A DNA stretch of 64,000 nt from Phoronis australis. Taxonomy: Eukaryota > Phoronida > Phoronidae. Below the pieces are notes generated by a model. The model was not told the origin of the DNA, made no database searches, and saw only the letters and a list, made by a program, of their open reading frames with translations. Both the position numbers and the translations under genes were made by a program. The stretch covers positions 372,707-436,706 of the forward strand of contig NMRA01000118.1 in assembly GCA_002633005.1 (NCBI GenBank), read 5' to 3'. Shown piece by piece: positions 1 to 11,765 of this stretch. The stretch's first letter is position 1; each line of letters opens with the position of its first letter.

Positions 1-752
1 CACTAAATGGCCTTTTGTGCGTCTCCACGGAAGCCGCTTTATTTATTTACACACACAAACTTTGGCAAAGAAACGTATCAATGCAACAGGAAAGTGAGAA
101 CATTTTAAATAACGTTGAAAAGGGACTCAAAAGAATTAATGTCTACTGGGTGCTGGTGCACTATAGGCTAACACAACCTCGAAACATACAGGGTGCTTCT
201 ACGCGAGGCCGATACAGCCAACTTATTTCAGTATGTGCCACCTATGACAGGCCGAAAGAGGCTGAGACCTTTTTTCAAATAAACTCTGCAACAGTTTTTT
301 TATCGCAACCAATTGTGTATTGCTATTTACTCGCGAACTTGTCACCGAATCAAAGTTCTTTCATATCTCCCTTTGCAAACATGTGCTTGACACATGATGT
401 ATTTTCTGAATTTTACAGCGTCAGTGCAGTTGCGGTCCCGGCGCGAGATATGTCTGCGGTGCACGGAAAAAAGAAATGAAGCTCGTGAGAAAAGAACTGC
501 GTTCGTTGGAAAATAACAGTGATATTGGAAACATCTGCGCTGTCAGTGAGGAAGAAATATAATCTAATTCAAGTAAACTTGAAATTAGTCGATCTGACCG
601 TGGGCCTGAACAGGGCAATAAAAGATAGCATTGCAGAACAATTTTTGTTTGTTGTAGCGACATCGATGTCATTAGCCGAAAGTTTCGCGTCCAGGATAAT
701 GACAGCGACTACTTGTGATAACTAAATATAATTATTAAGCAACAAAACTTAC
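1..752. other. Probable intron of the left-edge secreted-protein gene
   Basis: This stretch lies after the last visible donor of the minus-strand gene. Open frames are present on both strands, but none has splice signals in the required phase or recognisable protein similarity. I see no supported feature. Confidence 0.4.
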
Positions 753-959
753 AATTTTCAACAGAGAGTGCATGATGCGAGACTTTGACCCGCTCATTTC
801 GGCGAATAACTCCTCCCAGTTGGTCTTGCAGATGATAGATACAATATCTCGAACCTGGATGTTAGAGTTTTCTCCTAAATTGACATATGGTTCAAGTATC
901 CGAGGGTCTAAACATGCAGCCATCGGGTCATCCTTAAGTTTCAAGTACATCGGGATGAC
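753..959 (-). CDS. Secreted-protein gene, exon 5 (last exon seen)
   Basis: The acceptor is CTTTTCGCAG and the donor GTAAGTTTTG. The 207 bases encode exactly 69 residues, beginning VIPMYLKLKDDPMAACLDPR and ending SLLKI, with no stop codon. Two cysteines occur (in MAACLD and SIICKT). The phase-0 donor requires further exons to the left of the window. Confidence 0.8.
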
Positions 960-3900
960 CTGCGAAAAGAGAACGATATAACACCGACTAACTACATGCC
1001 AGATTCTTATTTAAAACGTTAGTTAATCTTATACCTTACAGATACAGTCCGTCAATGAAATGAAATTACCAATGCTCAATTAAAACGAAAAAAAATATCT
1101 AATAAAGTAGCCAAATTTTCACGATGTGATTAAGTGATTAAGCCAACAAAATACCTTAATGATACACACGTTCAATTTTATTCCTTTTCAGTTATTCATA
1201 CGTCGTATTAATTAATATGTCACATGCTTACTACCCAAACTGCCCACTGAAGATAATTCCACATTTTCTGAAGTCTTGTGAATTCGTCGTTAAACTCACC
1301 TTCTCTGGAGCAGTAACAGTCCTCACGATTACTTCGAAGTGGTCGGGATAATCCTCCAACACTTTCATCAGATTATTCAACTGAACTGTATCTTCTAGGC
1401 CGATAAAGGCGAACATCTTCCCTCTTGCAAAGTCTGAAACGGTTCCAAAACATTTGTAACGCTCGGGTTATACGAAACGCGAGAGGATCTACATGTATAT
1501 AACAAAAGTCATAATGTAAACTGGGTCGATGTTGTGGAATACATGGAAATTCTAAGCCTAACATTTATCTTATAAGTGTTAATATATTTTAGGTCTCCCT
1601 ACAATCTCTGCCAATGTCAGCAATGGTTAGATCTGTCAGAGTATTACTGTCGGTGATTGAAGCCTGCAACGCAATCGGAACAGCTATGGTTTTGTGGTAG
1701 ATGATCTATCCGACTGCAAAAAAAACTTATCTATTATTTTATCTTAGTTTCCATTTGGTCCTAAATACTAAGTAAAATCCTGGATACGATTTATCCTCCT
1801 CGCTCCCAAAATGCTGTGCATTAGTCAATGCCTTTAAATTACCCTTGCACTACTGCCGACACAATGTCCATGCTCCCAAAGGTGAAAAATTTGACACCTT
1901 GATGAAAGGATTGTTGCCACAGTGAACAACTTAGGAGAAGCTGAATTTACTGGCAACCAGACGCACTGTCTCAAATGATACGTGTTAACCACTCGCACGT
2001 TTATTAGAACTATGCCTGCTCTAAAAGTATGGCTTTTATTTCCAGAAATGTAGAACAAATTGAGTCACTAACATTCAAATGGAAATATTTCAAAAATACC
2101 AGCCATGTTTAAACTGCTATCATTTCTTCTATGTAACAAAAATGAAGTTTGTTGATATTCAAGCGTGGAGGTCCATTTGTTTGTGCACCAATATAAATTA
2201 AAAACTTTTCAAAGCTTAAAAGTTTTGGTTTGAATTAAATTTATTTTTAAAAGATTTGGGGTCTACGTTAATTGACATGAAGCCAAAATCAAGCCATTTC
2301 AACCCATTATCTATTGAGCCAACGTTACATGCACGCACCCAGGGGGCTCGTGGGGCTCGAATGAGCCCCCCATATGGCCAAGTGAGCAAAAAAGGTCCGC
2401 CCCCGGGCGACAAAAAGTCCGAGAAAATGGGACAAAAGTCCACTAAATAAGCGCAAACGCGCACTTCACAGTGGAGCTCTCGCGTTTTTTTTAGTCCGCC
2501 CGTTGCTTTGTTAGAAAAAGGTCCACGACGTCAAGAATTCAAGCCCCCCATAATGAAGGCTGGGTGCACGCATGCGTTACCTTACAGACTTATTTTTAAA
2601 CCGATTTCTACCACACACGCGACCATGTTACACATTTAGATGCGCTCTAGAGGTCTTACATTGGCCAGTTTAGGAACAACTTTCCATTCTGTTGCTGACT
2701 AAATATCGCACTTTCACCTCAAAAAGAAAAGGCTGTGACTTCGGGTCAGGTGACCCCTGAGTAAATTTACGCAAGTGCAAACTTTCTGACAATCGTTTTT
2801 AAACTTTATTTGTATAGCCTGCACAATCGGGAACGGCAGTTCCAGCGTTTGATTAAACCCCCACCGATGGATACCCATAATGATGCTAGCCATTAATTAG
2901 CGAACTTCCACACGTCATCGAATCGTGGTTCAGGCATAAGACGTTTCCAGCATTTTTCCGCACATCAGTCTGGTCTCGCGTGCTCCTAAGCAACCAAAGC
3001 CGTCGCCAAAATAAAACAATCAACAGTACCCGGCAATCAAACACGAGTCTTTCAATTATGCAAACAGGAAAATAATCTATTTACGTTTGCCCAGATAGAC
3101 CCTCAGGCACGTACGAGAGCCGAGCTGTGATTACGCTTTCCAAATCAATATTTCCATGTCAATTCCAACTTTGTTTCATGTCCCACTTTCGTTGTTGAAA
3201 ATGACATAACCTTACAGAAAGTCTCCTTAGATGAGCCCCAGCGCGGAAACGAATATAAACCCGTGTTGGAGCCAAGAAGTCTGCTGGATGGACTAAATCT
3301 CACTTCGTAAATAGCAGAGTATTTTAAGCGTATTTAAATAGTAATGTCACCCGACCTGCCTTGATTTCAGCGAATATCTGGTAGACAACACAATAAAATA
3401 AAATAAAATAAAATAAAATAAAACAACGATTCATATTCTGTTATAGTTCTGGTTAAAGATACGTAATAATCTCAGAAAGAATGCCCCCAAAAGGCGTTTT
3501 TTCGACAGTAAAAGCGATAATGACCTTCAACGATTTTTCCACTCACAAACATTTTTGTATCTATTTACTATGTTTCAAAACAACATCCTAGAACAAGTTA
3601 ATGTAAACAGTCAAATGAGCGTAGTATAACTTTTTCGATGTTTGAAATTTGTATGATTGGAATTTTTAGTAACTGTGGGCAGTTCGTGCAGTGAAATTTA
3701 CAAAAGTTCCAAAATGCAAAAACATGGTAGAAAATAAATAAAAATATATGAAAAAAGTCGTAAATTCAAAAACAGTAGAACTAATAAAAGAAGACATTGA
3801 AAACACGAAATGAAAGACGTATGTACGTGAACTATGTAAGAAAGAAATTAAATGGACATTATCGGTTTTTCGGTAGAAAACCGCATTTTTAGGAATTATT

Positions 3901-6900
3901 GTTAAGATGGGATGAGGTCCTAGGAAATACTAGCTCTGACCAGACTTATAATATAACAATCTCAGTTGTTTGTGTGATTTCATTGCAAAATGCCAATTCT
4001 TGCCGCTGTTCGTAAGAGATTCGGTGAAATCAAGGCGGCTGATTTTACTAGTCAAATAAGCTTAACAGTATTCCGCCATTGATCGAGTTGAGTTCTGTTC
4101 TACCAGCAGATTATTGAATTGCGACCGCAGGGGTTGTAGGCTCGATTCTGCGCCAAGGCTGATGTCAGAAAGTCATTTTTTCGCCAGAAATGTCTCGTTA
4201 AATTAAAACAAGTAGTAATACAAGTAACGTGAAATAAAAATGATTGAAAGAAAGAGGAAGGTATATTTGGTATGTTTGTTCAAATCCAGTTAAATTTTGT
4301 GCGTTTGTGGGTAATATAATTAACCACGGCAAGAATTAAGTACATGGTATTTCTCTTCTGGTAATATGGTCTCAGTCGTGACAGATTATATAATAAACGA
4401 TTTTACATTGTTGGTTCTACCTGATCTTTAAAACATGTGTCAGCTATAAGGAATCAAAAGCGAAACAGAGATTTGGAATACAATTCGACCGCTACGTTTT
4501 CATCAATTTGAAACATACAAAGATTCTCACCAATCATAACATGATTTTATAAAACAGCAACATTTTGTAAATAACAGCTTAACCATTTTTTTTTTTAAAT
4601 TTCTACCTACCAATTTTAAGCTCACATGACGTGATCGAATTTCAACGTTATTCAGCAGTTAGTACACCACCGCAAAATCGAAAGTCAAATATTTAGACAG
4701 TCTAAGTTTAATTCTGTTCTTTTTTATAACATTTGAAGTCATGTTAAAAGTAGAACAATAACTTGGTACTGTGGCTATAAATTGTTTGTATAAAATACAT
4801 TTTAGGAAGCTTTAGCTAAAGCCAATTGGGCAGATTATTCGATAAACTTCGTGATACCACTGAAACGACATGGCGGTGCCGTTTTCAGGTAATTCCGAAG
4901 GGGATGCGACTGATCTATGTAAGCACTCTAGTCCTGCCAATCAGCAGTCACAGCTGTCTTACCTTGGAGTGACTCTGACACAGTCCATACGAACTTAGCC
5001 ACCTGGTTCGCTTTGTTCATAATATAGCGGGCCTGGGGATAGGGTGAGAATGCTTTCAGAATTGCTTCCATTTCCCCAAAGTTCTTAGGGCTGTAAAGTG
5101 GAAAAAAAAGTGTTCTTAATTGATAGATCTCTTTCTGGCACTAACAGTATTCACATAATTTGTCCTTTATGGTAAACAGATGGAAACAGGACACAGAATT
5201 AAAAATACCGCCGAGAACATGATTGCGATTGCATTTCAGTCCGCTTTACAGTTAGCATTGTGACGTAGAGCTGCGGCATGGGCAGACGCAAAACTTTTGC
5301 AGCCAACACTGGCCAATGGACGTCGGCGCAATTAACGAATCGTTCAATGGGAATTTTACATCACATCGTTAGACAACATACTGTGAACTAATCGCCGACT
5401 CCATTAAACTTGGTTGTCTAAATTCCACTAAGTATACAATTAATGCTTTGAGTTTCGCTGGCCATTCACGTAGCTCTTTCACAAGATGGCAATTAGGGTC
5501 AGTTAGCTCCAGTATACTGCGTCATACTTCATGAATTCGTGGCGAAGTTAAAAACAACATACTCTATGAAAACTCCTCCAACATGCAACAGCTTCTCGCC
5601 GACATTTTCCCACGTGGTCTCGTGCATTCCCGCCAGCTGTAAAAAGTCTACGTTGGGAGGGCCTTTCTCTATCATTGAGACAATTGCTTTGTAATAGTGG
5701 GTACCCACGTCGACAATTGCGTCCACATCCACGGCGTTGAAACGAAACTATAAACCAAGCAAAACAAATATGGTGAAAAGAAATTTTCTGCATTCAAAAT
5801 TGTAACGACATTGGGAATGACAATTATGGTATAAATGTTGCATTTTCATGACCCGAGCAGAAATAGACAAGACGAAAATGATGTCACCCCATAGAATTTA
5901 AGGTTATGTTTAGGGTTCGGATTAAAGTTAAAGTCAGCGTCAGGGTGAGGTTCGATTAGGGTTAGAGTTAGTACATGTAGGGCAGTACGGTTAGGTTTAG
6001 GGTTACCGTTATATGGTTAGGGCGGATAAGGTTTAGGATAATGTTACATGTAGGCCTATACTTTGATATTTAGGGACGGTTAGATTTAAGGTCAGCATTA
6101 TTTTGGTTAGAGATAACTAGGGTTAGGCATTAGTTCATGTGCTGTCACTTCCGTCTGATTTTGCTCGGCGTGATAATGGCCGATCCCAGTGGCGCTTGTG
6201 ACAAACCTGGCCATAAAATGTATTTGGTTTGGAATACTGAAACAAACCAAGAGAAGCATCAAAAACGTGGATTTGTTTTACACATACCATGAATCAGGAA
6301 ATTTCAAGTAGAATACAATTAAAAAAACAGGTAGTACACCCTGAATTTATAAATTTTTAATCACAATTTCCTTACTAAATTGGCAAGGAAATTGCATTAG
6401 ATGTATCGTTAAAACCAATCAATTACGCCCACAGTAGTTGACTGAACCGAAAACGAGACCTGTGCATAACTGCCGAGGGATGAGAGCAGATTTCCCGATT
6501 GTGCAAAAAACAGTGGTAGTTCGAACTTTTTAGACAATCAATTAGTTACATACATAAATATAAAAATTAGTAGAGAGCGACAAATGACGTTGGGACTAAG
6601 GTGCACTAAAATTAACGCGAGACTATGTATAACACTGAATATATTAGAAAATCTATTGTAATATTACATTACAATAGATTATGTATGGCTTGCAATGATG
6701 GTCTTGTAGAGGATGAATACCATTTCCTGTTGGTTTGCAAGGGATATTGTGAACTTAGGTCACGTTTTATGAAGGAATTTCAATGGAGGCATCCAACTCA
6801 AGAATCCTGTATACGCCTGCTCGCTAATCCAGATATATCTGCTGTTAAATATGTGTATTTTGCCCTTAAAAGACGAGAACAACTCTTAAATGGGTTGACT

Positions 6901-7724
6901 GCTTGTGCAAATGTGCCTGATTAATTGTTTTGTTTATTGTACTTTGGGCCAGAGGCCTTCAATACAAATACAAATAAATATAAATATATTAGAAAATCAC
7001 GATAAAAGAGGCCTTGCCCTGTATTATCATTTTGCACTCTCCACGACCAGATAGCGAGATGCATAAGAGAGGATGGCCAGGGAAAACATACATAGAAACC
7101 ACCACAGGGTGGATTTAACTAATTGTTCACAAATGTTTTTGAAATGTTGAATTTGCAAAAAGAAGAAATAACAATTATCGAAATGCCGTTGGTTAATTGT
7201 TAGGGGAATATACTTTTGCCAACAAATTTGGGATCACCAGACCACTTTAGCTAATAATATTATATCTATGACATTATACAATATCCCTTTCACATAATTT
7301 CGATGATTTTGTACCTGCATACATGAAGTTACAATTACTTTTAAATACAAAAAGAGGAGAAATGATGCAAAATCTAAAATGGAACCAAGTTTATTGGCGA
7401 TGAGACCAATTTGTTTGCCGCACAACTTACCATTTCGAAAATTTTGGAAACACCCTTTAAGTTGTCAACAACGTCGCCGACCAGATCCCATGCTCCACAC
7501 AGAATCACACGAAGTGTTCCCATTCGATCGGTTTTTTCCCAGAATTCGGCCGCTTTTTCAGTCATCGGCGGCACTTTGGTAGCGTTGAGGAGCGGAGCCT
7601 CGGTGGCGTTGACTGGTTTCACTTCCTTCAACTCACATTTTCCTGTAGATATCAATGAAACTAAGATGACGCATATCACGAGGTTGTAAACTGGATGAGA
7701 TCGTAACGAAAACGAACCCAGCAT
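753..7724 (-). CDS. Secreted protein of unknown family, 5' part of gene (five coding exons, continues off left edge)
   Basis: Five minus-strand exons join in frame with consensus splice sites: 7431-7724, 5563-5747, 4963-5090, 1300-1433 and 753-959. Together they encode 316 residues and the reading frame is still open at a GTAAGT donor at 752, so the gene continues beyond position 1. The start is the methionine of a typical signal peptide: a basic/polar head, a hydrophobic core (NLVICVILVSLIS) and a small-residue region ending TGKC. Residues 31-60 are rich in Asn-Ala-Thr and may be glycosylated. The rest is predicted mainly alpha-helical, with alternating amphipathic stretches and few cysteines. 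Intron phases are 0, 2, 1, 0 and agree across all four junctions, which strongly supports the model. I do not recognise the family; an ectodomain of a larger membrane protein is possible because the C-terminus is not seen. Expression and function are unknown. Confidence 0.8.
1300..1433 (-). CDS. Secreted-protein gene, exon 4
   Basis: The acceptor is GTTTCAG and the donor GTGAGT. The exon is 134 bases long, phase 1 to phase 0. It encodes DFARGKMFAFIGLEDTVQLN and a helical segment through VTAPEK. The 3.5-kb intron upstream needs no extra exon, because the phases match directly. Confidence 0.8.
2328..2573 (-). mobile_element. MITE, 'GCACCCAG' family, copy 1
   Basis: This non-coding element of about 245 bases has terminal inverted repeats: one end reads ATGCACGCACCCAGG and the other CTGGGTGCACGCATGC. 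Internally it carries GGGGCTCGAATGAGCCCCCC, a 'gtccgcc' block and 'gacaaaagtcca'. The same landmarks recur, in the other orientation, at 22033-22300 and 56536-56792, and partially at 26690, 45390 and 55612. No coding capacity was seen, so it is probably a non-autonomous DNA transposon. Confidence 0.65.
3391..3424 (+). repeat. AAAAT microsatellite
   Basis: A pure run of ATAAA/AAAAT units, about six to seven copies, inside an intron. Confidence 0.9.
4963..5090 (-). CDS. Secreted-protein gene, exon 3
   Basis: The acceptor is TTTACAG and the donor GTAAGAC. The exon runs 128 bases, entering in phase 2 and leaving in phase 1. It encodes DPKNFGEMEAILKAFSPYPQ, followed by a helical stretch ending SESLQ and the first base of a Gly codon. 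The frame agrees with the exons on both sides. Confidence 0.8.
5563..5747 (-). CDS. Secreted-protein gene, exon 2
   Basis: The acceptor is ...TTTATAG at 5748-5749 and the donor is GTATGT starting at 5562. The exon encodes 61 residues plus two bases (phase 2). It contains FNAVDVDAIVDVGTHYYKAI and EKGPPNVDFLQLAGMHETTW. The split codon is completed by the first base of exon 3 to give Asp. No known domain was recognised. Confidence 0.8.
5890..6130 (+). repeat. Degenerate TTAGGG-like block
   Basis: About 240 bases dominated by GGTTAG, AGGGTTAG and TTTAGGGTTC words at irregular spacing. This resembles a decayed interstitial telomere-type array on the plus strand. No intact run of more than two perfect TTAGGG units remains. 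Confidence 0.6.
6590..6990 (+). mobile_element. 3' end of a non-LTR retrotransposon (LINE)
   Basis: An open frame ending at 6924 encodes the C-terminus of a LINE reverse-transcriptase polyprotein. The zinc-binding tail CNDGLVEDEYHFLLVC (C-x2-C...H-x4-C) and the following helix ending FALKRREQLL are typical of many invertebrate LINEs. After the stop come GGGCCAGAGGCC and an AAATAC/AAATAA-rich tail, as expected at a LINE 3' end. The copy is 5'-truncated, with no reverse transcriptase or endonuclease domain in the window. It sits inside an intron of the minus-strand secreted-protein gene. Confidence 0.8.
7431..7724 (-). CDS. Secreted-protein gene, exon 1 (signal peptide)
   Basis: This exon encodes residues 1-98, from the start methionine to ...KGVSKIFEM. 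A hydrophobic segment at about residues 14-26 is the signal peptide. An Asn/Thr/Pro-rich linker follows, then a helical segment with the motif ILCGAWDLVGDVVDNL. The exon ends at a GTAAGT donor whose first intron base is 7430, in phase 0. The 5' untranslated region lies to the right of 7724; I see no clear TATA box there. Confidence 0.8.
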
Positions 7725-10518
7725 TGCTCTCGTAAATTGCTGCTTAGAACAAGTACCCGGTACACCGAATGCAGTAGTAAGCTTAGCTCTGAGAGCCGAG
7801 CGAACCTAGTTGCGCAATGATCTATCGCGACTGCGAATACGCATTCATAGAACGACGCTCACTAGACAGAGCAAACTGTGTGCTTTGTATACAGCCAATA
7901 TATTCCGCAAGCACGTCACACAATGCTCGGGACGAACGCATTATTTCTCGTTGTGTGTTCAACACTCCCAAGACGACAAACGCTAAATAAAATAAAGTTT
8001 AGATTGATGACGACATCGCCGCTACCCAGCGTGGCGACGTTGAGCCTACCACGCTGGCGGATTTAACTGTCGTACTGTGGGGAAGGGGGCATAATTTAAA
8101 ACAAAATAAACGTGTGTTACCTAAAACGTAATGCTGCATCGTTACATAGTTTTTGGTCTTGTCCACAGGGTGGGGGAGAGAGAGTGGTAGCTGAATCCGC
8201 CTACTATAAAACAAAAATATATCTTAGAGACTGACACCTCACCTTATTAAATACAGTGTGTCGTATCTCATTATTGATTCATGTTGTACTTTTCATAACA
8301 AAATTAACAAGATCTTTTACAACAATATGAACGAAAACAATCCGGGAGCGAAAGTTTCAACGAGTTCTTTCCAGTTAAATATTTCCAGCTTATCAAATTT
8401 CGAAAAAATAGGCAATTTTGACGACGTTTCATTTGATTTATCGGGACGTCCGGACTCTAAAAATTATAGATATTTACTCACAAAATACAAGAACTGAAAC
8501 TAAAAAGTAGTCAACTTCAATATGTTAATAGTTTAAATTATTTTTTAAATGTATTGGCACGATGAAAGACAATTATAAATCGATCACTATAGCAGCTTCT
8601 GGGAGACGTCAGAGCCGCCATGTGGTCAATATTTGTTGTCGATGCATGGCATTTATTTACGACCAAAAAGATAGAATAAATTAAACTCTGCAAGATGGGC
8701 CAAAAACAGAAAACTAGCACCGAACGGTAGGAACTGACAAATACGTAATAAATATGATTTCATACATTTGTGCGAAATAACAGGGCCGAAAAAAAAAACG
8801 GTGATCAAAACAAAAAATTCAACCCGGACATAATTCCTCGGAATTTATGGGTTTGCTTCATTGTTTAACGAGTGTTAATTCTATGCACTAAATGTTATGC
8901 TTTTAAGAACCAAAAACGCTGCATCCATTGAAAAAAGATATGAAAGACGTCACAGAAACCGCACCCACAGCGAAACAAATTAAGACTAAAGAGAAAACTT
9001 GTGTCGACTATGTTCACGAGGGAGAAAGCGGATAGAGCATCGGGCATTCACTTCAGTCGTAAGCCAAAAAAAGATATTTTGTCAGTACTAGCGCGTATCG
9101 TCTCACTGATGTCCAGTCTCAGTTATCTCCACGAGTAACCACCGTTGTCTCTATTACAGACGAAAAAAAAACATAACAAATGTCCGTTATAAGCCTTTGA
9201 TAACGGGTTACTTCATTTCTGACGTATCTCTTACGTGTAGATTTTTCAATTCCCATTTCAAACGGCTCTTTACCGAATTAATTTTTAGCGGACTACCGAA
9301 ATGTCAAGTTCCACTTGTTGTTCGGCAGTTCTTGGTCAGCTGACTCGCGGTCAGTTCAGTTTCGCCACCTGGTGAGTGCGTGGTCACTTGATAAGAATAT
9401 GCAACATTCTTCAAAAGTTGCCATGCACCCATGTAGGAAGTCATCCGCATTTTGAGATTTGGGAGCACGGCCGTGATCGGCTTATTTGAACTGATTAAAA
9501 TGAATAAGCAATAGTGTGCGTTGATTGAGTAAAACTGCGGGGAAATGTGCGTCTTGATCAAGAGCAGCACGGTGATCGCCTAAGACCTCATAAACGCTGC
9601 GCTTTAAAATGTGCTTAATAAACGCGGACTTGTACTGTAGATCTTCAAGGCTCATCTTTGAGCTCGTATTCCAACACGCAGGATTACCTACATGTAACTA
9701 GATCAGAGGAGAGAGGATAAGGTGAGGACAACAAAATGTTTTAAAATAGAACTCGAGCACTAGAATGCCAAATATGATCTCGCGACCGCTGAGCTTGCAC
9801 CGCACATGCGTGAGACGGTTGTTTGCATTCCTTCCGGTGTGTGTACTTGTCATAGAGTTTACTGTCATTAAAACTTTTCGCAACTCCGCCGTTTTTCAAC
9901 CCAATTCCATAGAACCAATCCCTAGAAAGCCTTTGTTAATTCTTGATGATTATGATGGAAACAAAAGATATACGATATGTAATTATCATTTCGCATACCT
10001 GACTGGTTTAAAATATTTTTTAATTCTAAAAACTAAGAGTTTAACCCAAAATACAAAAATAACAGCGTGTAATAGTAACATAAGAAAGGAAATGTCCAAG
10101 AGGGGTTATATAAATGACTAGTTAAGCCATTAGGGAAAATAATTTCGATCATTCAAAAGATTTCTACCCTATAAAGACAAAAGGTTTAGAATATGCATCC
10201 CTCACACTTGCTATGGATAATTTAATCAGTCATCCAAAATTATACATCTTTATACATTATAATTAATTGGACTTTTGGTGCCGTTTGATACAATTACATT
10301 CTCCAGTAAAAATTCAGAATGCAGTTACCGTACGAAAAATGCGATTAACTGCTTCAATTACATGGTTTCTATCCGAAAGTTGCAGATAAAAAATTTCCGA
10401 CAGATAAAAATGGGCAAAAATCTGTCATGTAACTATGAAATGTACAGTGGATAGCTCATCACATTGGTTGCAGTACTTTAGGACTCTCCATAATTTTCCA
10501 TACACGTTGATTAAGTCG
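7725..10518. other. Intergenic stretch upstream of the secreted-protein gene
   Basis: This must contain the promoter of the minus-strand gene that starts at 7724. Several open frames of 60-118 codons lie here, but none has a recognisable domain or splice structure. A nine-base dyad (CCAGCGTGG / CCACGCTGG) lies at about 8018-8053. Nothing else can be supported. Confidence 0.4.
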
Positions 10519-10559
10519 AGTGCAATACGGACATGTGATGTTAGTTTCCGTATTGCACT
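10519..10559. repeat. Perfect 13-base inverted repeat
   Basis: AGTGCAATACGGA at 10519 pairs perfectly with TCCGTATTGCACT ending at 10559, with a 15-base loop between. It lies 24 bases left of the large inverted repeat. Confidence 0.8.
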
Positions 10560-10583
10560 AGCAAGACTACTTTTGATCTCTGA

Positions 10584-11404
10584 CATGGAAAGTTCAAAAG
10601 GTAGGTCAATGTCGACTCGACGTCGTTAGGTGGTTCGATCATCAAACTTTCCCCAAATAGTTTAAAGCAATAAAATTTCATCAGTATAAATAACACTCAA
10701 CATGCAAACAGGTCCCACAGAGATGACATCTGGTAAAAAACTATTAATTATATGACGCTTCTGTCTCAGTTTTATTTCCTAAAAATTATATTGTCTGCCA
10801 CTCAGGCACCGATTCCTCGGTAACTACAATGTTAAATAATGTTGTAATTTTACTATTTTCAGGAAATGTTACAAGTTCAACGCGCAGTTACCATTGTTTC
10901 CATCATCCTTGTCTCTTTTCAAGTACTAAACTGTTTCTTTTACTAGAGAAAACTTGTAACCTAACGCGCAATTTACATCCATGTAGGATGTGATCTGTCT
11001 CGGAAACAACCTGAGTGAAGTATTTAAAAAATCTGCTGAAAAAATGAAAGAAACTAAGAACTCGAGGCGAATGGGATAAATACAAAACTCAACATTATTC
11101 CGCGTATCGACCTCGACCTTCATTTCCTGAAAATATTAAAAAAGAACAATATTTAACAATGTATTTACCAAGGAATCGGCGCCTGAGTTGCAGATGATAT
11201 AATATTTAGCAAATAAAACTGAGACAGAAATATCATGTACCGTGTTAAACATTTTTTCCAGATGTTATGTGTGGGACCTGATTGTAGGTTGAGTTTTATT
11301 TATACTGCTGCAACTTTGTTACTTAAACTAATTTGAGAAAGTTTGATGATCGAACCGGCTACCAACGTCGAATTGACATTGACCTACCTTTTGAACTTTC
11401 CATG
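10584..11404. repeat. Large inverted repeat (foldback), 285-base arms
   Basis: The left arm (10584-10868) and right arm (11121-11404) are reverse complements with scattered mismatches. Landmarks are CATGGAAAGTTCAAAAGGTA against its complement at the far right, GTTCGATCATCAAACTTTC, a CTGTCTCAGTTTTATTT block and TTTTCAGGAAATG at the inner edge. The spacer is 252 bases (10869-11120). Arms are AT-rich and non-coding. It could be a foldback/MITE element, and a transcript would form a long hairpin. Confidence 0.85.
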
Positions 11405-11765
11405 TTAAAGGGCACTGCCAAACTTAACCATGGCTGACGTTGATTTTCGGATGGGTCTGACAACTGTGGCGGCCCCTTGTAGAGAGTTTTTATTTTATGC
11501 GACCATGACTATTATGAGACTAGTCTGCGAAATGTGACAATGACTGCCCACGACTTTTTGGTTGGCTTTGACTACCGCTGTGCCCCCTATAGTGACAGTT
11601 TTTGTTTCTACGTTTGCCTTTGTATCTTTGGAGTCCCTCAATGCAATTTCATGAATTTCGGCACATAGCTTTGTAAAAGAGAGACGACACATTCTCAATT
11701 TCGGACGAGTTCAACGTACTCTGCGCATTATATAATGGTCTTTTTATGATACCGAAAACACCCTT
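11405..11765 (-). repeat. Decayed copy of the 145-base CTAG repeat family
   Basis: This stretch carries the family's hallmark phrases in degraded form: GATTTTCGGATGGGTCTGAC, GTGCCCCCTATAGTGAC, 'tttgcctttgtatct', 'tttcatgaatttcggca' and an end phrase TATAATGGTCTTTTTATGAT. The site-like positions fall at about 11471, 11584 and 11730. Motif orientation is minus. It abuts the right arm of the large inverted repeat. Confidence 0.55.

Larger units (their letters stand above)
1434..4962. other. Intron 3 of the secreted-protein gene
   Basis: This is AT-rich intron sequence. It holds a short inverted-repeat element (2328-2573) and an AAAAT microsatellite (3391-3424). No other coding or RNA gene was recognised. 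Confidence 0.6.
5748..7430. other. Intron 1 of the secreted-protein gene
   Basis: This intron holds the degenerate telomere-like block (about 5890-6130) and a truncated LINE 3' end (about 6590-6990). The remainder is AT-rich and unrecognised. Confidence 0.6.

Noticed and set aside
15-479. 154-codon plus-strand frame at the left edge
   Set aside because: It lies opposite the minus-strand gene's intron and shows no domain or conserved composition.
8258-8497. 79-codon plus-strand frame
   Set aside because: No recognisable motif, no splice or promoter context and low-complexity Asn/Lys content; not supported as a gene.
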